NCBI RefSeq assembly: GCF_000014685.1
Contig: NC_008321.1
Coordinates: 2,167,001-2,231,000 of the forward strand
Source of the DNA: Shewanella sp. MR-4
GTDB taxonomy: Bacteria; Pseudomonadota; Gammaproteobacteria; Enterobacterales; Shewanellaceae
Length of the DNA: 64,000 bases
Direction of reading: 5' to 3'
The position numbers were made by a program, and so were the translations under genes. The notes below the pieces were generated by a model. It was given only the letters and a program-made list of their open reading frames with translations. It made no database searches and was not told where the DNA came from. Shown here piece by piece: positions 50,673-61,251 of this stretch (the first letter of the stretch is position 1; the number at the start of each line of letters is the position of its first letter).

Positions 50673-51953
50673 GTGTCACAGTGTGGTTCTTCACCCCAGC
50701 ATGAGGGGATTTTACAGGCCTGTGAGGAATGTGGTTTAGTCACGCCTTACATTGAGCCCAAGCCAGGTTATCGTGCCCATTGTCCAAGATGTCAGCATAG
50801 TTTGCAGGCCGCATTAGCCACACCCTTTCAGCCGATTTGGGCCTATGGGATCGCGACCTTAATGATGTTGGGATTGAGTCTGGGGTTCCCTTTCTTATCC
50901 TTCAGTGTGCAGGGCTTATCACAACAAGCCAGCTTATGGTCTGCATTGATCAGTATGCATTATGCCAGTAATAATTTGTTGGCCATGCTCATCTTGTTGT
51001 GTGTGGTGATTTTGCCGTTGATTTATATCAGTTTTTCAATGTTCATTTATAGGCAAGCCTACTTAGTACAGCAAGGAAAAACCATTGAGCTTAGCTGGCT
51101 TAAACGTTGGAGCAAGCGGGTATTTAAATTTGAGTCTTGGCTGATGGCAGATGTGTTCCTCGTCGGGATCTTAGTTGCTATGGTGAAAATCCTGTCACTG
51201 GCTGAGGTCGGCTTTGGCCCTTCGTTCTGGGCATTTTGTGTTTATACCTTGTTATTAGTGAAGTTTGTTAGCCTAGTCGATAGCTCTTGGGTATGGGATA
51301 AATTAACTCCCAGAGTCGTGACACCCTATGTGAGGGCGGGTGAGTCGCACTTGCAACATAATCATGCAGTGTGTGCTATCTGTGGCCAGTTAAATGCCAT
51401 CGATACATCTGAATGTGGCCGTTGCTCTGGGCCATTACATAAATACTTACCCGTATCCAGTATGCAGGCCGCATGGGCATTTTTGCTTGCGGCGGTCGTG
51501 TTTTATATTCCAGCAAACTTTTATCCCATCATGTACACCACCAGCGTGGGGCAAACGGAGGCATCAACCATTATCAGTGGTGTAGTGCTGTTATGGCATA
51601 TGGGATCCTATCCTGTGGCTTCGATTATCTTCTTTGCCAGCATAGTGATCCCCACGGCAAAAATCGCCTCTTTGGCTTACTTATTCCACCAAGCAGGCAA
51701 CCCCCATTCACCTGAGCAAACCATTAAAAATCAACAACTTTACCGAGTGACTGAATTCATTGGTCGTTGGTCTATGATTGATATTTTTGTGGTGGCTTTA
51801 TTGACTGCATTGGTGCAACTCAATGAATTAATGGCGATTAAACCCGGCCCCGCGGCATTGTCTTTTGCCATGGTCGTGATCTTAACCATGCTGTCAGCCA
51901 TGAGCTTTGATTCTCGAGTTCTGTGGCGGCAAACCTTCAGCACAAATCGATAG
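50673..51953 (+). CDS. pqiA: Paraquat-inducible protein A family membrane protein
   Basis: PqiA is the inner-membrane partner of an MCE system that moves lipids between membranes. The 426-residue protein has two zinc-ribbon-like segments, CEECG...CPRCQ near residues 16-40 and CAICG...CGRC near 230-255, each followed by four membrane helices. This two-fold plan is typical of PqiA/LetA (YebS). The start is GTG 50673 after TAAGGAG. It is followed by pqiB 16 bases downstream. Confidence 0.93.
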   Translation: MSQCGSSPQHEGILQACEECGLVTPYIEPKPGYRAHCPRCQHSLQAALATPFQPIWAYGIATLMMLGLSLGFPFLSFSVQGLSQQASLWSALISMHYASNNLLAMLILLCVVILPLIYISFSMFIYRQAYLVQQGKTIELSWLKRWSKRVFKFESWLMADVFLVGILVAMVKILSLAEVGFGPSFWAFCVYTLLLVKFVSLVDSSWVWDKLTPRVVTPYVRAGESHLQHNHAVCAICGQLNAIDTSECGRCSGPLHKYLPVSSMQAAWAFLLAAVVFYIPANFYPIMYTTSVGQTEASTIISGVVLLWHMGSYPVASIIFFASIVIPTAKIASLAYLFHQAGNPHSPEQTIKNQQLYRVTEFIGRWSMIDIFVVALLTALVQLNELMAIKPGPAALSFAMVVILTMLSAMSFDSRVLWRQTFSTNR

Positions 51954-51969
51954 AAGCTACCCATTTAAA

Positions 51970-53634
51970 ATGAGTAATAACATGATAAATAATGAAGATA
52001 TCCGAGCTAAAGAGTCAAAAGTTCGGCAACTTTCCCCCGTATGGTTTATCCCTCTCATCGCGGCCATGATTGGCTGCTGGATGTTATATAGCTATTTCAG
52101 CCAGTTGGGGACAGAAATCCAACTGCATTTAAAGACCGCTGAGGGCATTGAAGTTGGTAAAACCTTTTTAAAATCTCGCAATGTGAATGTGGGAGTGATC
52201 GAAACCATTAAATTAAGCGATGACTACAGCGCCATTGTGGCGACCGCACGGATTTCAAATGATGCCAAACGCATGTTAAAGCAAGATGCGCGTTTTTGGG
52301 TGGTTAAACCACGGATTGGCATGGGCGGCGTTTCGGGGCTAGATACTCTGCTCTCGGGCGCGTATATCGAACTGGAGCCGGGTAAATCTGACACGCCCCA
52401 GTATGAGTTTACCGTGCTGGATAATCCCCCCGTCGCCTCGGTCGATGAGCAGGGAATACGGATCATGCTTAATAGCCCTCAAGCCGGCAAACTCAGTGTG
52501 GGCGATCCTGTGCTTTACGAAGGTTTTCGGGTTGGCCGAGTGGAAAACACGGGGTTTAATACCGAGCGTCGTGAGGCGTTTTACCAATTGTTTATTAATA
52601 AACCCTACGATGAGTTAGTGCGCGATAACAGCCAGTTCTGGCTGACTTCGGGCATTAATATGCAACTCTCGGCAAAAGGATTAAATCTGCAAGTGGGTTC
52701 ACTCGAAACCTTGCTTACTGGTGGCGTCAGTTTTGGTTTTCCCGAAGGTCGACTCGCAGGGGCAAAAATTACAGAGGATGGGAGTGAGTTTAGATTGTAT
52801 GACTCCCAAGAGCTTGCTAGCGAGAGTATGTACGATAAGTATTTAGAGTTTGTGATGTTGTTCGATGAGTCTATTCGCGGATTGCACGACGGGGCGAGTG
52901 TGGAGTTCCGTGGTATCACTATCGGCGAGGTGCTGAAATCGCCACTCACGCTACAGCAACTCGATCCCCATTTTGGCCGTTTTAGCCATGGCACCATTCC
53001 TGTGCTGGTCAAAATTGATCTGGCACGTGTCTTCGAGCACGCAGAACAGGTTGGGCTGGATAATCTACGCACTGAAATCGAGCGTGAGTTGCAATCGGGC
53101 CTGCGGGCGAGTCTGAAAACGGGCAATTTATTGACAGGGGCCTTATTTATCGATTTGGATTTATATTCAGACGCTAAGCCCTATCAAAATGCCAACTTTA
53201 TGGGATATCCCATTTTTCCGACAAAACGTGCTGGAGTGGCCGAGATCCAAAAACAAGTAGGGCAACTTATCACTAAACTCAATAACTTACCGTTAGAAAA
53301 AACCTTTACTGAGGTGAATGCCACATTACAGAATACCGCCAGCGCCCTGTCACAATGGAGCAAGGTTGGTGCCAGCTTGGACCAAGTGCTGCAACAGCAG
53401 GAGGTGTTATCGCTGCCCGCCGACATGCAACAAACCTTGCAAACCGTGAGTTCAGTAGCGAAGGGATATGGACCTGAGTCGAGCGTTTATGTCGAACTTC
53501 AGACCAGTCTGCAGCAACTGCAAACCTTGATGAAAGAATTAGCGCCCTTGTCGCGCCAGCTGAATCAAAAGCCTAACGCACTTATTTTAGGGGCAGATCT
53601 GCCTGCTGACCCAATCCCAGTTAAAGGTAACTAA
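51970..53634 (+). CDS. pqiB: PqiB, MCE-domain intermembrane transport protein
   Basis: PqiB forms a hexameric tube of stacked MCE rings across the periplasm. The protein has about 554 residues, an N-terminal membrane helix (WFIPLIAAMIGCWMLYSYF), three MCE domains (about residues 45-130, 160-225, 285-380) and a long helical C-terminus. This matches PqiB (546) and not LetB, which has seven MCE domains. ATG 51970 is chosen, though the ribosome site is weak; the frame opens upstream within pqiA. Confidence 0.94.
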   Translation: MSNNMINNEDIRAKESKVRQLSPVWFIPLIAAMIGCWMLYSYFSQLGTEIQLHLKTAEGIEVGKTFLKSRNVNVGVIETIKLSDDYSAIVATARISNDAKRMLKQDARFWVVKPRIGMGGVSGLDTLLSGAYIELEPGKSDTPQYEFTVLDNPPVASVDEQGIRIMLNSPQAGKLSVGDPVLYEGFRVGRVENTGFNTERREAFYQLFINKPYDELVRDNSQFWLTSGINMQLSAKGLNLQVGSLETLLTGGVSFGFPEGRLAGAKITEDGSEFRLYDSQELASESMYDKYLEFVMLFDESIRGLHDGASVEFRGITIGEVLKSPLTLQQLDPHFGRFSHGTIPVLVKIDLARVFEHAEQVGLDNLRTEIERELQSGLRASLKTGNLLTGALFIDLDLYSDAKPYQNANFMGYPIFPTKRAGVAEIQKQVGQLITKLNNLPLEKTFTEVNATLQNTASALSQWSKVGASLDQVLQQQEVLSLPADMQQTLQTVSSVAKGYGPESSVYVELQTSLQQLQTLMKELAPLSRQLNQKPNALILGADLPADPIPVKGN

Positions 53635-53635
53635 T

Positions 53636-54229
53636 ATGCGTATTTTAGTGTTATTTATTGTATTTTTGATGGCGGGCTGTAGCAGTCAGCCCGCACCTAA
53701 AACCTATTTTATTGCCCTGCAACATACAACAGATCCCGGTCTTATAAGTCCTGATATGGGTTCTGGCGGCCTGTGCTCGCTAGCTGTTAATCGGGTGAAC
53801 TTAGCTGACTACCTCAATACCAATGGTTTGCTCTATCAAACCTCACCACAGGAGTTAGTCGTAGCGAGGCAGCATTTATGGGCGGGCTCTCTGGCCGAGC
53901 AAATCCAATTTAGGTTAAACAATTTGCTAAGCCAGCCATGCAGTGTGCCCGCTACCTGGACCTTATCAACAGATGAGCCGACTAAATTAGGCCAACTCGA
54001 CCTCACAGTGACTGAATTTTATGGCAGCTATACGGGTGAGGCTGTTGTGGGTGGACAGTGGCGCCTGATGGATAAGATGCAGCAAGTGCTGCTTGAACAG
54101 CCATTCCAATATCGGATTGCTTTGCCTGAAGAAGGCTATACCGCTCTTGTCAGCAGCATGGATAAAGGCTTGATACAGCTTGCTGATGATATTCGCTTAA
54201 TGGCGGCGCAGCATACGCCTGCTCAGTAA
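53636..54229 (+). CDS. pqiC: PqiC, outer-membrane auxiliary lipoprotein
   Basis: A 197-residue lipoprotein with lipobox MAGC (cysteine near residue 15) and the family start SSQPAPKTYFIAL. PqiC anchors the PqiB tube to the outer membrane. Its ATG follows the pqiB stop by one base. Together these three genes make a full Pqi system. Confidence 0.93.
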   Translation: MRILVLFIVFLMAGCSSQPAPKTYFIALQHTTDPGLISPDMGSGGLCSLAVNRVNLADYLNTNGLLYQTSPQELVVARQHLWAGSLAEQIQFRLNNLLSQPCSVPATWTLSTDEPTKLGQLDLTVTEFYGSYTGEAVVGGQWRLMDKMQQVLLEQPFQYRIALPEEGYTALVSSMDKGLIQLADDIRLMAAQHTPAQ

Positions 54230-54385
54230 GCGAAATATTGTGTTGACAGTACTTAGGTGAAGTCACTTCTAAAGGCGACATTAAGCTGAACTTTGGCATG
54301 AGCGGCCTAAGTTTGAATTGCTTAACGTCGCCTTCTACTTAACGTCTGTCGTAGGAAAAAACGCTTAGTGCTTCTGAGAGGACAC

Positions 54386-55774
54386 TTAGCTTATCCAGCC
54401 TAATAACTGCCACCAGAGGTAATCCAGCGGCATCAGCACTAGTAAGGTGATCAGCGCTAAGGGTAAGGTGACTTTCAGCAGATGGGCGAGGGACTCCTGA
54501 GACAGTTGCATCGCCAAAATCAGCGGCGGCGCTTGATAGGGAAAAATCACTGTCGAAAAGCCGATCACTTGGGTCATCAATACCGCAGGGAGATAAAACC
54601 CTGTTGCATTCGCCAGGTCGGCAGCCATTGGGGTTAATACCGTAGGTACGCCAGGCACGGTTGCCACTAATCCAGTTAAGGTCGATATCAGGGATAAGGA
54701 CATAAAGTTGAGGAAAGAGCCACCTTGTGACAGGGGAAGGTATTGACTGAATACTTGGCCGAGTTCGCTGCCAAGCCCCGATTGATTGACTAAAACGCCT
54801 AGCCCGAGTGCGGCGGCAACAAAGATAACCGTTGAAAAATCAACCGATTGATTAAAACGCTTTGGCTCAATAATGCCCCATTTCGGCAGCAAAAGGATGA
54901 TGGCGGTCGTTAGCCCCACCCATGCAGGATTGATCCCATGCCATGAGTCAGTTATCCAAAATAACAGGGTGATGACGAGTAACACCCCGAGCTTAACTTG
55001 CTTGACTACATCATACGCTTCGATATCCGTCGCTGCCGCCATCTGGGTTTTATCTATCTTGGCCGGAAACAAATACACCACGAGCGCCACTATGATGGCC
55101 GATTTGAGCAGACCTAAAATCGGAAAATGCAGAAACAGATATTCTGCATAGCCAAAATGCACGTTAAACAGATTTTCGCTCGCACCGGCCAAAATCATAT
55201 TGGGAATATTGGCGGGCAGTACCGCAAGGCTTGGCATATTACAGGCGAGTGCCAGTGCGGTAGCTATGCCTATTCTGCCATTGCTGCCACGGCTAAACCC
55301 AAGCTGCTCTGCTAAGGCCATGCCGATGGGCAGCATCACAACCGCGCGCCCCACGGAGGATGGCATCACAAATCCCAGTAACATCGCGCTGATGACGAGT
55401 CCCGCAATCATGCGCTGATAACTCATGGTTAACGCGGGGGCGATAAGGGCGGCGAGGCGACGACTCAATCCCGACTCTGAAATGGCGCCGCCAATCACAA
55501 AGCCGGAGATAATTAACCACACCGCCGCCGAACCGAATCCCGAGAACAGCGCACTGGGATCGATCAGCTTAAAAATGGTGGCCAAGGCAAAAAAGATCAG
55601 CCCCGCCATAAAGGGCGGAATAAAACCTGTGCTCCAAAACAGCAGGGTGATGAGTACGACCGATGCGCTGTAGGAAAAAAGGGCCGGGTGCTGCTTGAGT
55701 GGAAACATAGCCAACAAAACGGCGACGAGCATGGCGCTAAAGATCAACCATTTTTTAATACTTAACTTACCCAT
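54386..55774 (-). CDS. DASS/SLC13-family anion transporter
   Basis: A 462-residue inner-membrane protein of the divalent anion:sodium symporter group (CitT/SdcS-like). About eleven membrane helices are visible. Motifs include SGFGSAAVWLIISGFVIGGA in the first half and the SNxxT-like loop region VPGVPTVLTPMAADLANATG in the second. Likely substrates are di- or tricarboxylates. It is divergent from an AraC-type regulator, which may control it. Confidence 0.88.
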   Translation of the reverse strand: MGKLSIKKWLIFSAMLVAVLLAMFPLKQHPALFSYSASVVLITLLFWSTGFIPPFMAGLIFFALATIFKLIDPSALFSGFGSAAVWLIISGFVIGGAISESGLSRRLAALIAPALTMSYQRMIAGLVISAMLLGFVMPSSVGRAVVMLPIGMALAEQLGFSRGSNGRIGIATALALACNMPSLAVLPANIPNMILAGASENLFNVHFGYAEYLFLHFPILGLLKSAIIVALVVYLFPAKIDKTQMAAATDIEAYDVVKQVKLGVLLVITLLFWITDSWHGINPAWVGLTTAIILLLPKWGIIEPKRFNQSVDFSTVIFVAAALGLGVLVNQSGLGSELGQVFSQYLPLSQGGSFLNFMSLSLISTLTGLVATVPGVPTVLTPMAADLANATGFYLPAVLMTQVIGFSTVIFPYQAPPLILAMQLSQESLAHLLKVTLPLALITLLVLMPLDYLWWQLLGWIS

Positions 55775-55853
55775 AGGGGATCACCTTAATATTGCGGGCA
55801 TTGATATTGCGGCCTAAGATAGCCCAGTTGGTATGGCGTTTTAAGGTGGTAAT

Positions 55854-56666
55854 GTGTCAGATGTTATTTCTAAAGCGACAATGTTGGCACCCAGCCAATT
55901 TGCGTTCACGTTAGATGCAAATCGTCCCGTATTGAGTAATGCGCGCAATCTCGAGGCCGAAATGGGCGTTGAACCCCATTCTCACCCTCGGGGGCAGTTA
56001 CTTTGGGCGGCAAAAGGGATTTTACGGGTACAGAGCGACAATGCGGTTTGGGTGGTGCCATCGACCCATGCCGTGTGGCTCCCCAGTGGTTGCCGACATC
56101 AAATTAACTGCGAAACCCATGCTCATCTTCGCAACTTGTATATCGATCCCAGTTATCGCGTTAGAGTGCAGGACACGCAGGTGGTGATGGTTACTATGAC
56201 GCCGCTAATGCGCGAAATGGTGCTGAAGCTATGTCAAAACACCTCGATGGAGCCCGCAAAGTATTTCCGCTTGGGTTTAAGTGCCATTGACGAGCTAGAT
56301 ACACTCGACAGTGTGAATACCTATCTGAATGCGGGCTCGGATCCGCGTCTTGGCCGAGTGATCCAACTGTTGATCAAAAAACCGCAGGCAGAATATACCT
56401 TGGCCGAATTAGCCCAAGGCGCGGGGGCGAGTATCAGAACCATTGAACGACTCTTTAAAGCCGAAACCGGACAGACCTATAGACAATGGCGCCAAAGGTA
56501 TCGATTACTCAACTCCCTTGAGCGGTTAACCCAAGGGGAGAGCACGACGGGCGTGGCCCATAGTCTGGGGTATTTGAGTGTCAGTAGCTTTAGCGCAGCA
56601 TTTAAAGCCTTATTTGGTTGCACGCCTCAGGAATACGCCCAAAAAAGCGTGCAAGCCACGCGGTAG
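55854..56666 (+). CDS. AraC-family transcriptional regulator
   Basis: A 270-residue regulator with an N-terminal cupin-like sensing domain (GVEPHSHPRGQLLWAAKG) and a C-terminal double helix-turn-helix (about 165-265), with AGASIRTIERLFKAETGQT and LGYLSVSSFSAAFKALFG. The start is GTG 55854. The 79-base gap to the divergent transporter gene suits shared control of both. Confidence 0.92.
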   Translation: MSDVISKATMLAPSQFAFTLDANRPVLSNARNLEAEMGVEPHSHPRGQLLWAAKGILRVQSDNAVWVVPSTHAVWLPSGCRHQINCETHAHLRNLYIDPSYRVRVQDTQVVMVTMTPLMREMVLKLCQNTSMEPAKYFRLGLSAIDELDTLDSVNTYLNAGSDPRLGRVIQLLIKKPQAEYTLAELAQGAGASIRTIERLFKAETGQTYRQWRQRYRLLNSLERLTQGESTTGVAHSLGYLSVSSFSAAFKALFGCTPQEYAQKSVQATR

Positions 56667-56858
56667 CATTACCATCTTAAATCAAATAGCGACAAAGAAA
56701 GCTGCCTTGGATAGCGGCAAAGCTAGCTCGTAGAGATTGTTTTTAGAAATAGTTCTTAGAAATAGCCCTAAGAGATAACCCCTTAAGATCGTTCCCAAAC
56801 AAAGTCCCTCAGTGCTAATCAGCGGCTAAGGGACACATGAGATTGTATTGCGTAGGAT

Positions 56859-59375
56859 TTATTTCAACGCTTCTGGGACGATTGGATAGTTATCCCAGAC
56901 TCGACCGTCGCTCATTGAACGTACCAGCTTGATATATTCAGCGTGGGTCCAAGCGAGTGGGGTGGCGGAGTTAGTGCCTTGGCCGAGTTGATATTGGTAA
57001 CGTGTGGCGTTACCCACACCGTCCCACGCTTGCTCGGGGAGCATCAGACCCGCGTTGGCGAAGGTTTCCATCCCTTGCACATAGGTATTGATAAGCTGCT
57101 GTTTGGTTTGCTGCGCGTGAGTACCCGTTAGCTCTCCCTTGGCGCTAGCGAGGGCCAATTCAAAATGACCACGCTCGCCGGTGAAGAAGGGCCAGACGCG
57201 GCCGCGTTGGTTGTCGCTATTACTGCCTGATTCGGCGTAGTTTGCGCCAGTGAGGGTATCTTCACCGTAGCCATCGTTACCGTAACGCCTAAAGCCGGGA
57301 ACGTTGCTGCCATCTTTGGCAGTAAAGTTGTATTTGAGGCGTAAATTTTCCTCAAGCTCAGTGTTATCCACCAGCGCTAGGCTTTGATTAATCAGCTTAT
57401 CGGTTGCGCCACGCACGCCGTAGCGCACCAGTTCTAAAAAGCCGCCATCGAGGATCTGACGTTGATCTAATCCCGCACGACCATTATTCGCGGCGAGTGT
57501 CTCGGCGGTGTTTGGCTCACCGTTGGGGCTTAATCGCAGATAATAAGGCGCCTTAATGCCTTGGCTATCGGTAAGCAAACCTTGGGTCGTCACTAAGTGT
57601 TTTTCAAGTTGTTGATTAAGCGTTTTAGCGGTTGCGAGATAACGCTGACTGGTATCGCTGTCGTTTACTGCCTTAGCAATATCACTCGCAGCCACTAAAC
57701 CTGCGATAACTGCGGCCGTGGTGGAGGGCGAATAACCAGCTTGTTCTTCCCAACGTTCTTGCTGGGTTTTCGGTGGCGTAATTTGCGTGTGATTCCAGTC
57801 AAGATTCACCTCGCCGCCGCTGACTAAAAAGTCCGCCGCAGCTTTTAGCATCTCTTGATACCAATGGCTCAGTTCCGCTTGGCTGAGTACGCCTGCCTGC
57901 CAGAGTTTCCAGCCGAGCATGATCGGCATCGCCGTTTGGTCGAGCTGTACGCCAACCCATTCGATTTGGCCATCCACATGAGTCTTTTGTAAAAACCAAC
58001 CGGGCGTGCCGCTAAAGCCTGGAGTTTTGTCACTCACTTGCACCTTTTTAAGGTACTCAAAGGCGACTTTAGGCGTTTGCGTATCGCCCATGGCGAGAAA
58101 TGCCATGGCGCACTGGTAAAAGTCACGGGGCCAAACGGCCTTGTAGCCCGTGCTGGGTGTGACAGCAGGTACGGTATCGCCCCAAGGATTAGAAAGCGAC
58201 GCGATAAGGGCGCCAGCGTAGGTTTTATCTTCCTGCGCCTTAAGTACCATGGCACTGGTATACAGCAGCTTGCCATTATCTGTGGTGCTTTGCGCCATAT
58301 CAGGCATCGCGGGTAGCGAGTGTAAATAACTGTGCCAACCAGCGTTGTATTGGCTCAGCACTTTGTCATACCCCGCCGTTAAGCTGGCGTTGGCATTGGC
58401 TAAACTGCTCGTTTCATCATGGCCAAAACCAATCGCCAAATTCACATTAAGAGCTTGATTCGCTTGGAGTACGGGATAACTGGCGGTAAAGGCAATGTTG
58501 CCTTGAGTAGGATTTTCGGCGTTGCTGGTGGCCTGATACAGCGTATCAAGCTTGCCGTTATCGCCTAAATCGGCCAAACCGTCGGATACACCGACAAAGC
58601 CCGTAGTCGCCTGCGTAAAATCGATATCCGATTTAACTGTCATTACGCTGCTGTGGGGATCGGCGGTGCGAGCGATAAGGGCTTGATGATCGATTCTGCC
58701 AATATCATTCGCGCCCGCATTATCGATATGGGGGTTAACGTATAAATGCGGTGTGATGCCTGCTTCAAAGGCGGTAAACGTCACGCGCATCATCAGCGTA
58801 TCGCGGTCGGGATCGGTAAAGATATGTTTTTCTATCTGATACTTACCTTCAACATCGCGATTGATAATCTTATAGGCCAAGGATTGTGGGCGGCCATTGG
58901 CATCGGTATCTAAGTATTCAATGCTGCTGATAGTGTTGTCTTTTTCGGTATCGACAAAGCCATTGCCTGTGATCACAAATTGCAACTCTTTGAGCTGAGC
59001 GTTGTGAATAAGGCCGTACATGGTCTCGGTTAAAATCCCCTGTGCGACGGAGAACCACACTCGGCTAATGGGATTTTGGATGCTGTCTTGGTATTGCCCT
59101 TGAGTATAAGGCTCATAGGAGGTACCGATACCGGTTTTGCCGGAGAACGCCCAGGTTGGGGCTTTGCCGGGGGCGCCGGGGGCAATCTGTGCGTCTGTGG
59201 CTTTTGTGACGGTTGGTGTTGATGTGTCTGCATTGGGGGCCGAGGGTGAGCAGCCCGTTAAGCTGGCAACGCCGATTATGCTTGCGGCAATTGCGAGCGC
59301 AATCGGCTTACGAGTTAAGTTGCGGCGGTGAGTTAAGCTGCGAGCCTGCTGCGAAGGTACTGTTGTCAATGCCAT
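56859..59375 (-). CDS. Glycoside hydrolase family 15 glucoamylase, lipoprotein
   Basis: An enzyme of about 838 residues that releases glucose from the ends of starch, maltodextrin or isomalto-type chains. It has a lipobox LTGC after a hydrophobic signal, a glucodextranase-like N-terminal beta domain (about 70-330) and the GH15 catalytic barrel. Marks in the barrel are KAVWPRDFYQCAMAF, ERWEEQAGYSPSTTAA with the acid glutamate, and GERGHFELALA. The ATG 59375 is taken, with GGGGAG upstream; an upstream TTG is possible. The lipid anchor puts it at a membrane facing the periplasm or outside. The sugar carrier gene lies upstream on the same strand, pointing to a small starch-use unit. Confidence 0.92.
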   Translation of the reverse strand: MALTTVPSQQARSLTHRRNLTRKPIALAIAASIIGVASLTGCSPSAPNADTSTPTVTKATDAQIAPGAPGKAPTWAFSGKTGIGTSYEPYTQGQYQDSIQNPISRVWFSVAQGILTETMYGLIHNAQLKELQFVITGNGFVDTEKDNTISSIEYLDTDANGRPQSLAYKIINRDVEGKYQIEKHIFTDPDRDTLMMRVTFTAFEAGITPHLYVNPHIDNAGANDIGRIDHQALIARTADPHSSVMTVKSDIDFTQATTGFVGVSDGLADLGDNGKLDTLYQATSNAENPTQGNIAFTASYPVLQANQALNVNLAIGFGHDETSSLANANASLTAGYDKVLSQYNAGWHSYLHSLPAMPDMAQSTTDNGKLLYTSAMVLKAQEDKTYAGALIASLSNPWGDTVPAVTPSTGYKAVWPRDFYQCAMAFLAMGDTQTPKVAFEYLKKVQVSDKTPGFSGTPGWFLQKTHVDGQIEWVGVQLDQTAMPIMLGWKLWQAGVLSQAELSHWYQEMLKAAADFLVSGGEVNLDWNHTQITPPKTQQERWEEQAGYSPSTTAAVIAGLVAASDIAKAVNDSDTSQRYLATAKTLNQQLEKHLVTTQGLLTDSQGIKAPYYLRLSPNGEPNTAETLAANNGRAGLDQRQILDGGFLELVRYGVRGATDKLINQSLALVDNTELEENLRLKYNFTAKDGSNVPGFRRYGNDGYGEDTLTGANYAESGSNSDNQRGRVWPFFTGERGHFELALASAKGELTGTHAQQTKQQLINTYVQGMETFANAGLMLPEQAWDGVGNATRYQYQLGQGTNSATPLAWTHAEYIKLVRSMSDGRVWDNYPIVPEALK

Positions 59376-59512
59376 ATTCTTCAAAATCTCCCCAATCAAT
59401 AGATGGTGCTAATTGCGATTTATTCTTGTTGTAAGCTATGTGGCCATGCGTCTTGGCGTTTAGTTGCCCAAACGCTCAAACGCCAAGGGTGCCGAGTTGT
59501 AGGATCTGCGAT

Positions 59513-61108
59513 TTACGCTTGAGTGTGCTGAGTATTCGGTTGCTCAACAAAGAGCACGGCAATCCCGGCGCAGAGCATCAGGACGCCGCCAGTGATAAGG
59601 GCATAGATGGGCTGACCATCAAATAATCCATTAAGAATTAAGCCTAAAACACTGGCTGCGAGCAGCTGTGGGATCACGATAAAGAAGTTAAAAATCCCCA
59701 TATACACGCCCATCTTTTTCGGCGGTAAGGCGCCAGATAACATGGCGTAGGGCACGGAGAGAATCGAGGCCCAGGCGATACCCACGCCAATCATGGGTAG
59801 CCATAACAGACTGGGATCTTTGATAAAATAGAAACTGATCAACCCAAAACCGCCGCAGAACATATTAAAGGTGTGGGTCAGTTTGATGCCGATACGTTTA
59901 GCAAGCAGTGGGATAAACAGAGCCGCAATGGCCGAAAATCCATTGTAGGAGGCGAACAGTACGCCCACCCAATCGGCGCCATCGTTATAGGCCTTAGATA
60001 ACACATCGCTGCTGCCAAAATGGTAGGACGTGACCGCTGAAGTGGTGTAAATCCACATCGCAAAGAGCGCGAACCAAGAGAAAAACTGCACTATGGCTAA
60101 CTGATGCATGGCCTTAGGCATATGGAATAAATCATCGACCACATTAAAGACAATGCCCAGTTGCGCGCGCTGTGAGGGCGAAGATTTGCCTAAACGCAGG
60201 GCGCAGTAAAGTTGCAATGGGCCAAAGGCAAAAATCCCTAAGGTTAAAATATACAGCTGCTTATCTAAATCCTGTGTCCACACCGCAAGCGTCAGCAGTG
60301 CGCCTACAGCCATCCAAACGATAGCGGCAGATTGATAATTCTTATGGGTGCGTGTGCGGTTTTGTTGCTCATCTATGCCTGCGTCAGCATTGCCATGGAA
60401 GGCGGCGAGTTCATCGGGGGAATATTCTTTGGTGGACACAACAGTCCAAGCCACGCTAAGAAACAGCACTGCGCCACCAAAATAGAAGGCATAACGCACC
60501 GAATCGGCTATTTCGCCCGCGGGTGCGGTATTGGCGACAGCAAAGAAGTTGCTGAGAATATAGGGTAGGGCCGAGGCCACAACCGCGCCGATGCCGATAA
60601 AAAAGCTTTGCATCGCATAGCCTTGGGTGCGCTGCTTAGGAGGTAAATTATCCCCCACAAAGGCACGGAAGGGTTCCATGGCGATATTGATTGAAGCATC
60701 CATAATCCACAGCATGCCCGCGGCAATCCACAACGTAGGGGAATGCGGCATCACAAAAATGGCGAGAGTCGTACAAATGGCGCCGATTAAAAAATACGGC
60801 CGGCGGCGACCTAAACGCCCCCAAGTGTTATCGCTCAGATAACCAATAATAGGTTGAACCAGCAGACCCGTTAACGGCGCGGCAATCCACAGGATCGGAA
60901 TATCATCGATAGAGGCGCCAAGGGTTTGGAAAATGCGGCTGACGTTGGCATTTTGCAGCGCAAAGCCGAATTGGATCCCCAAAAAGCCAAAGCACATATT
61001 AAAGATTTGCCAGAAATTCAGCTCGGGTTGCACCCTATGCACGGCGCGCTGCGCCACCTTGGGCGAGAAATTCTCTAATGGGGTAACCGTTTGTTGATCC
61101 GCGGACAT
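59513..61108 (-). CDS. SLC45-like maltose/sugar MFS transporter
   Basis: A 531-residue major-facilitator protein with twelve membrane helices, beginning at ATG 61108 (AAGGGAAG upstream). The start motif NMCFGFLGIQFGFALQNANV and the loop GYLSDNTWGRLGRRRPYFLIG belong to the SLC45/GPH-related branch that includes bacterial maltose and sucrose carriers. Its place before a glucoamylase gene favours maltose, maltodextrin or glucose uptake (MalT-like). The frame extends to 61180 but has no match there. Confidence 0.9.
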   Translation of the reverse strand: MSADQQTVTPLENFSPKVAQRAVHRVQPELNFWQIFNMCFGFLGIQFGFALQNANVSRIFQTLGASIDDIPILWIAAPLTGLLVQPIIGYLSDNTWGRLGRRRPYFLIGAICTTLAIFVMPHSPTLWIAAGMLWIMDASINIAMEPFRAFVGDNLPPKQRTQGYAMQSFFIGIGAVVASALPYILSNFFAVANTAPAGEIADSVRYAFYFGGAVLFLSVAWTVVSTKEYSPDELAAFHGNADAGIDEQQNRTRTHKNYQSAAIVWMAVGALLTLAVWTQDLDKQLYILTLGIFAFGPLQLYCALRLGKSSPSQRAQLGIVFNVVDDLFHMPKAMHQLAIVQFFSWFALFAMWIYTTSAVTSYHFGSSDVLSKAYNDGADWVGVLFASYNGFSAIAALFIPLLAKRIGIKLTHTFNMFCGGFGLISFYFIKDPSLLWLPMIGVGIAWASILSVPYAMLSGALPPKKMGVYMGIFNFFIVIPQLLAASVLGLILNGLFDGQPIYALITGGVLMLCAGIAVLFVEQPNTQHTQA

Positions 61109-61251
61109 GCAACTTCCCTTCAGTAGCGGGCAGCGGGGCTGCCTTGAGTCATTTATCGTTATAATGTGTGGCCTGTTCAATGGCCTTTGCTCAGTTTTAC
61201 GCGTGTTGTGCTAGCTTCCCCTATGTGCATCACCGCTTGGCAATGTGGGTG

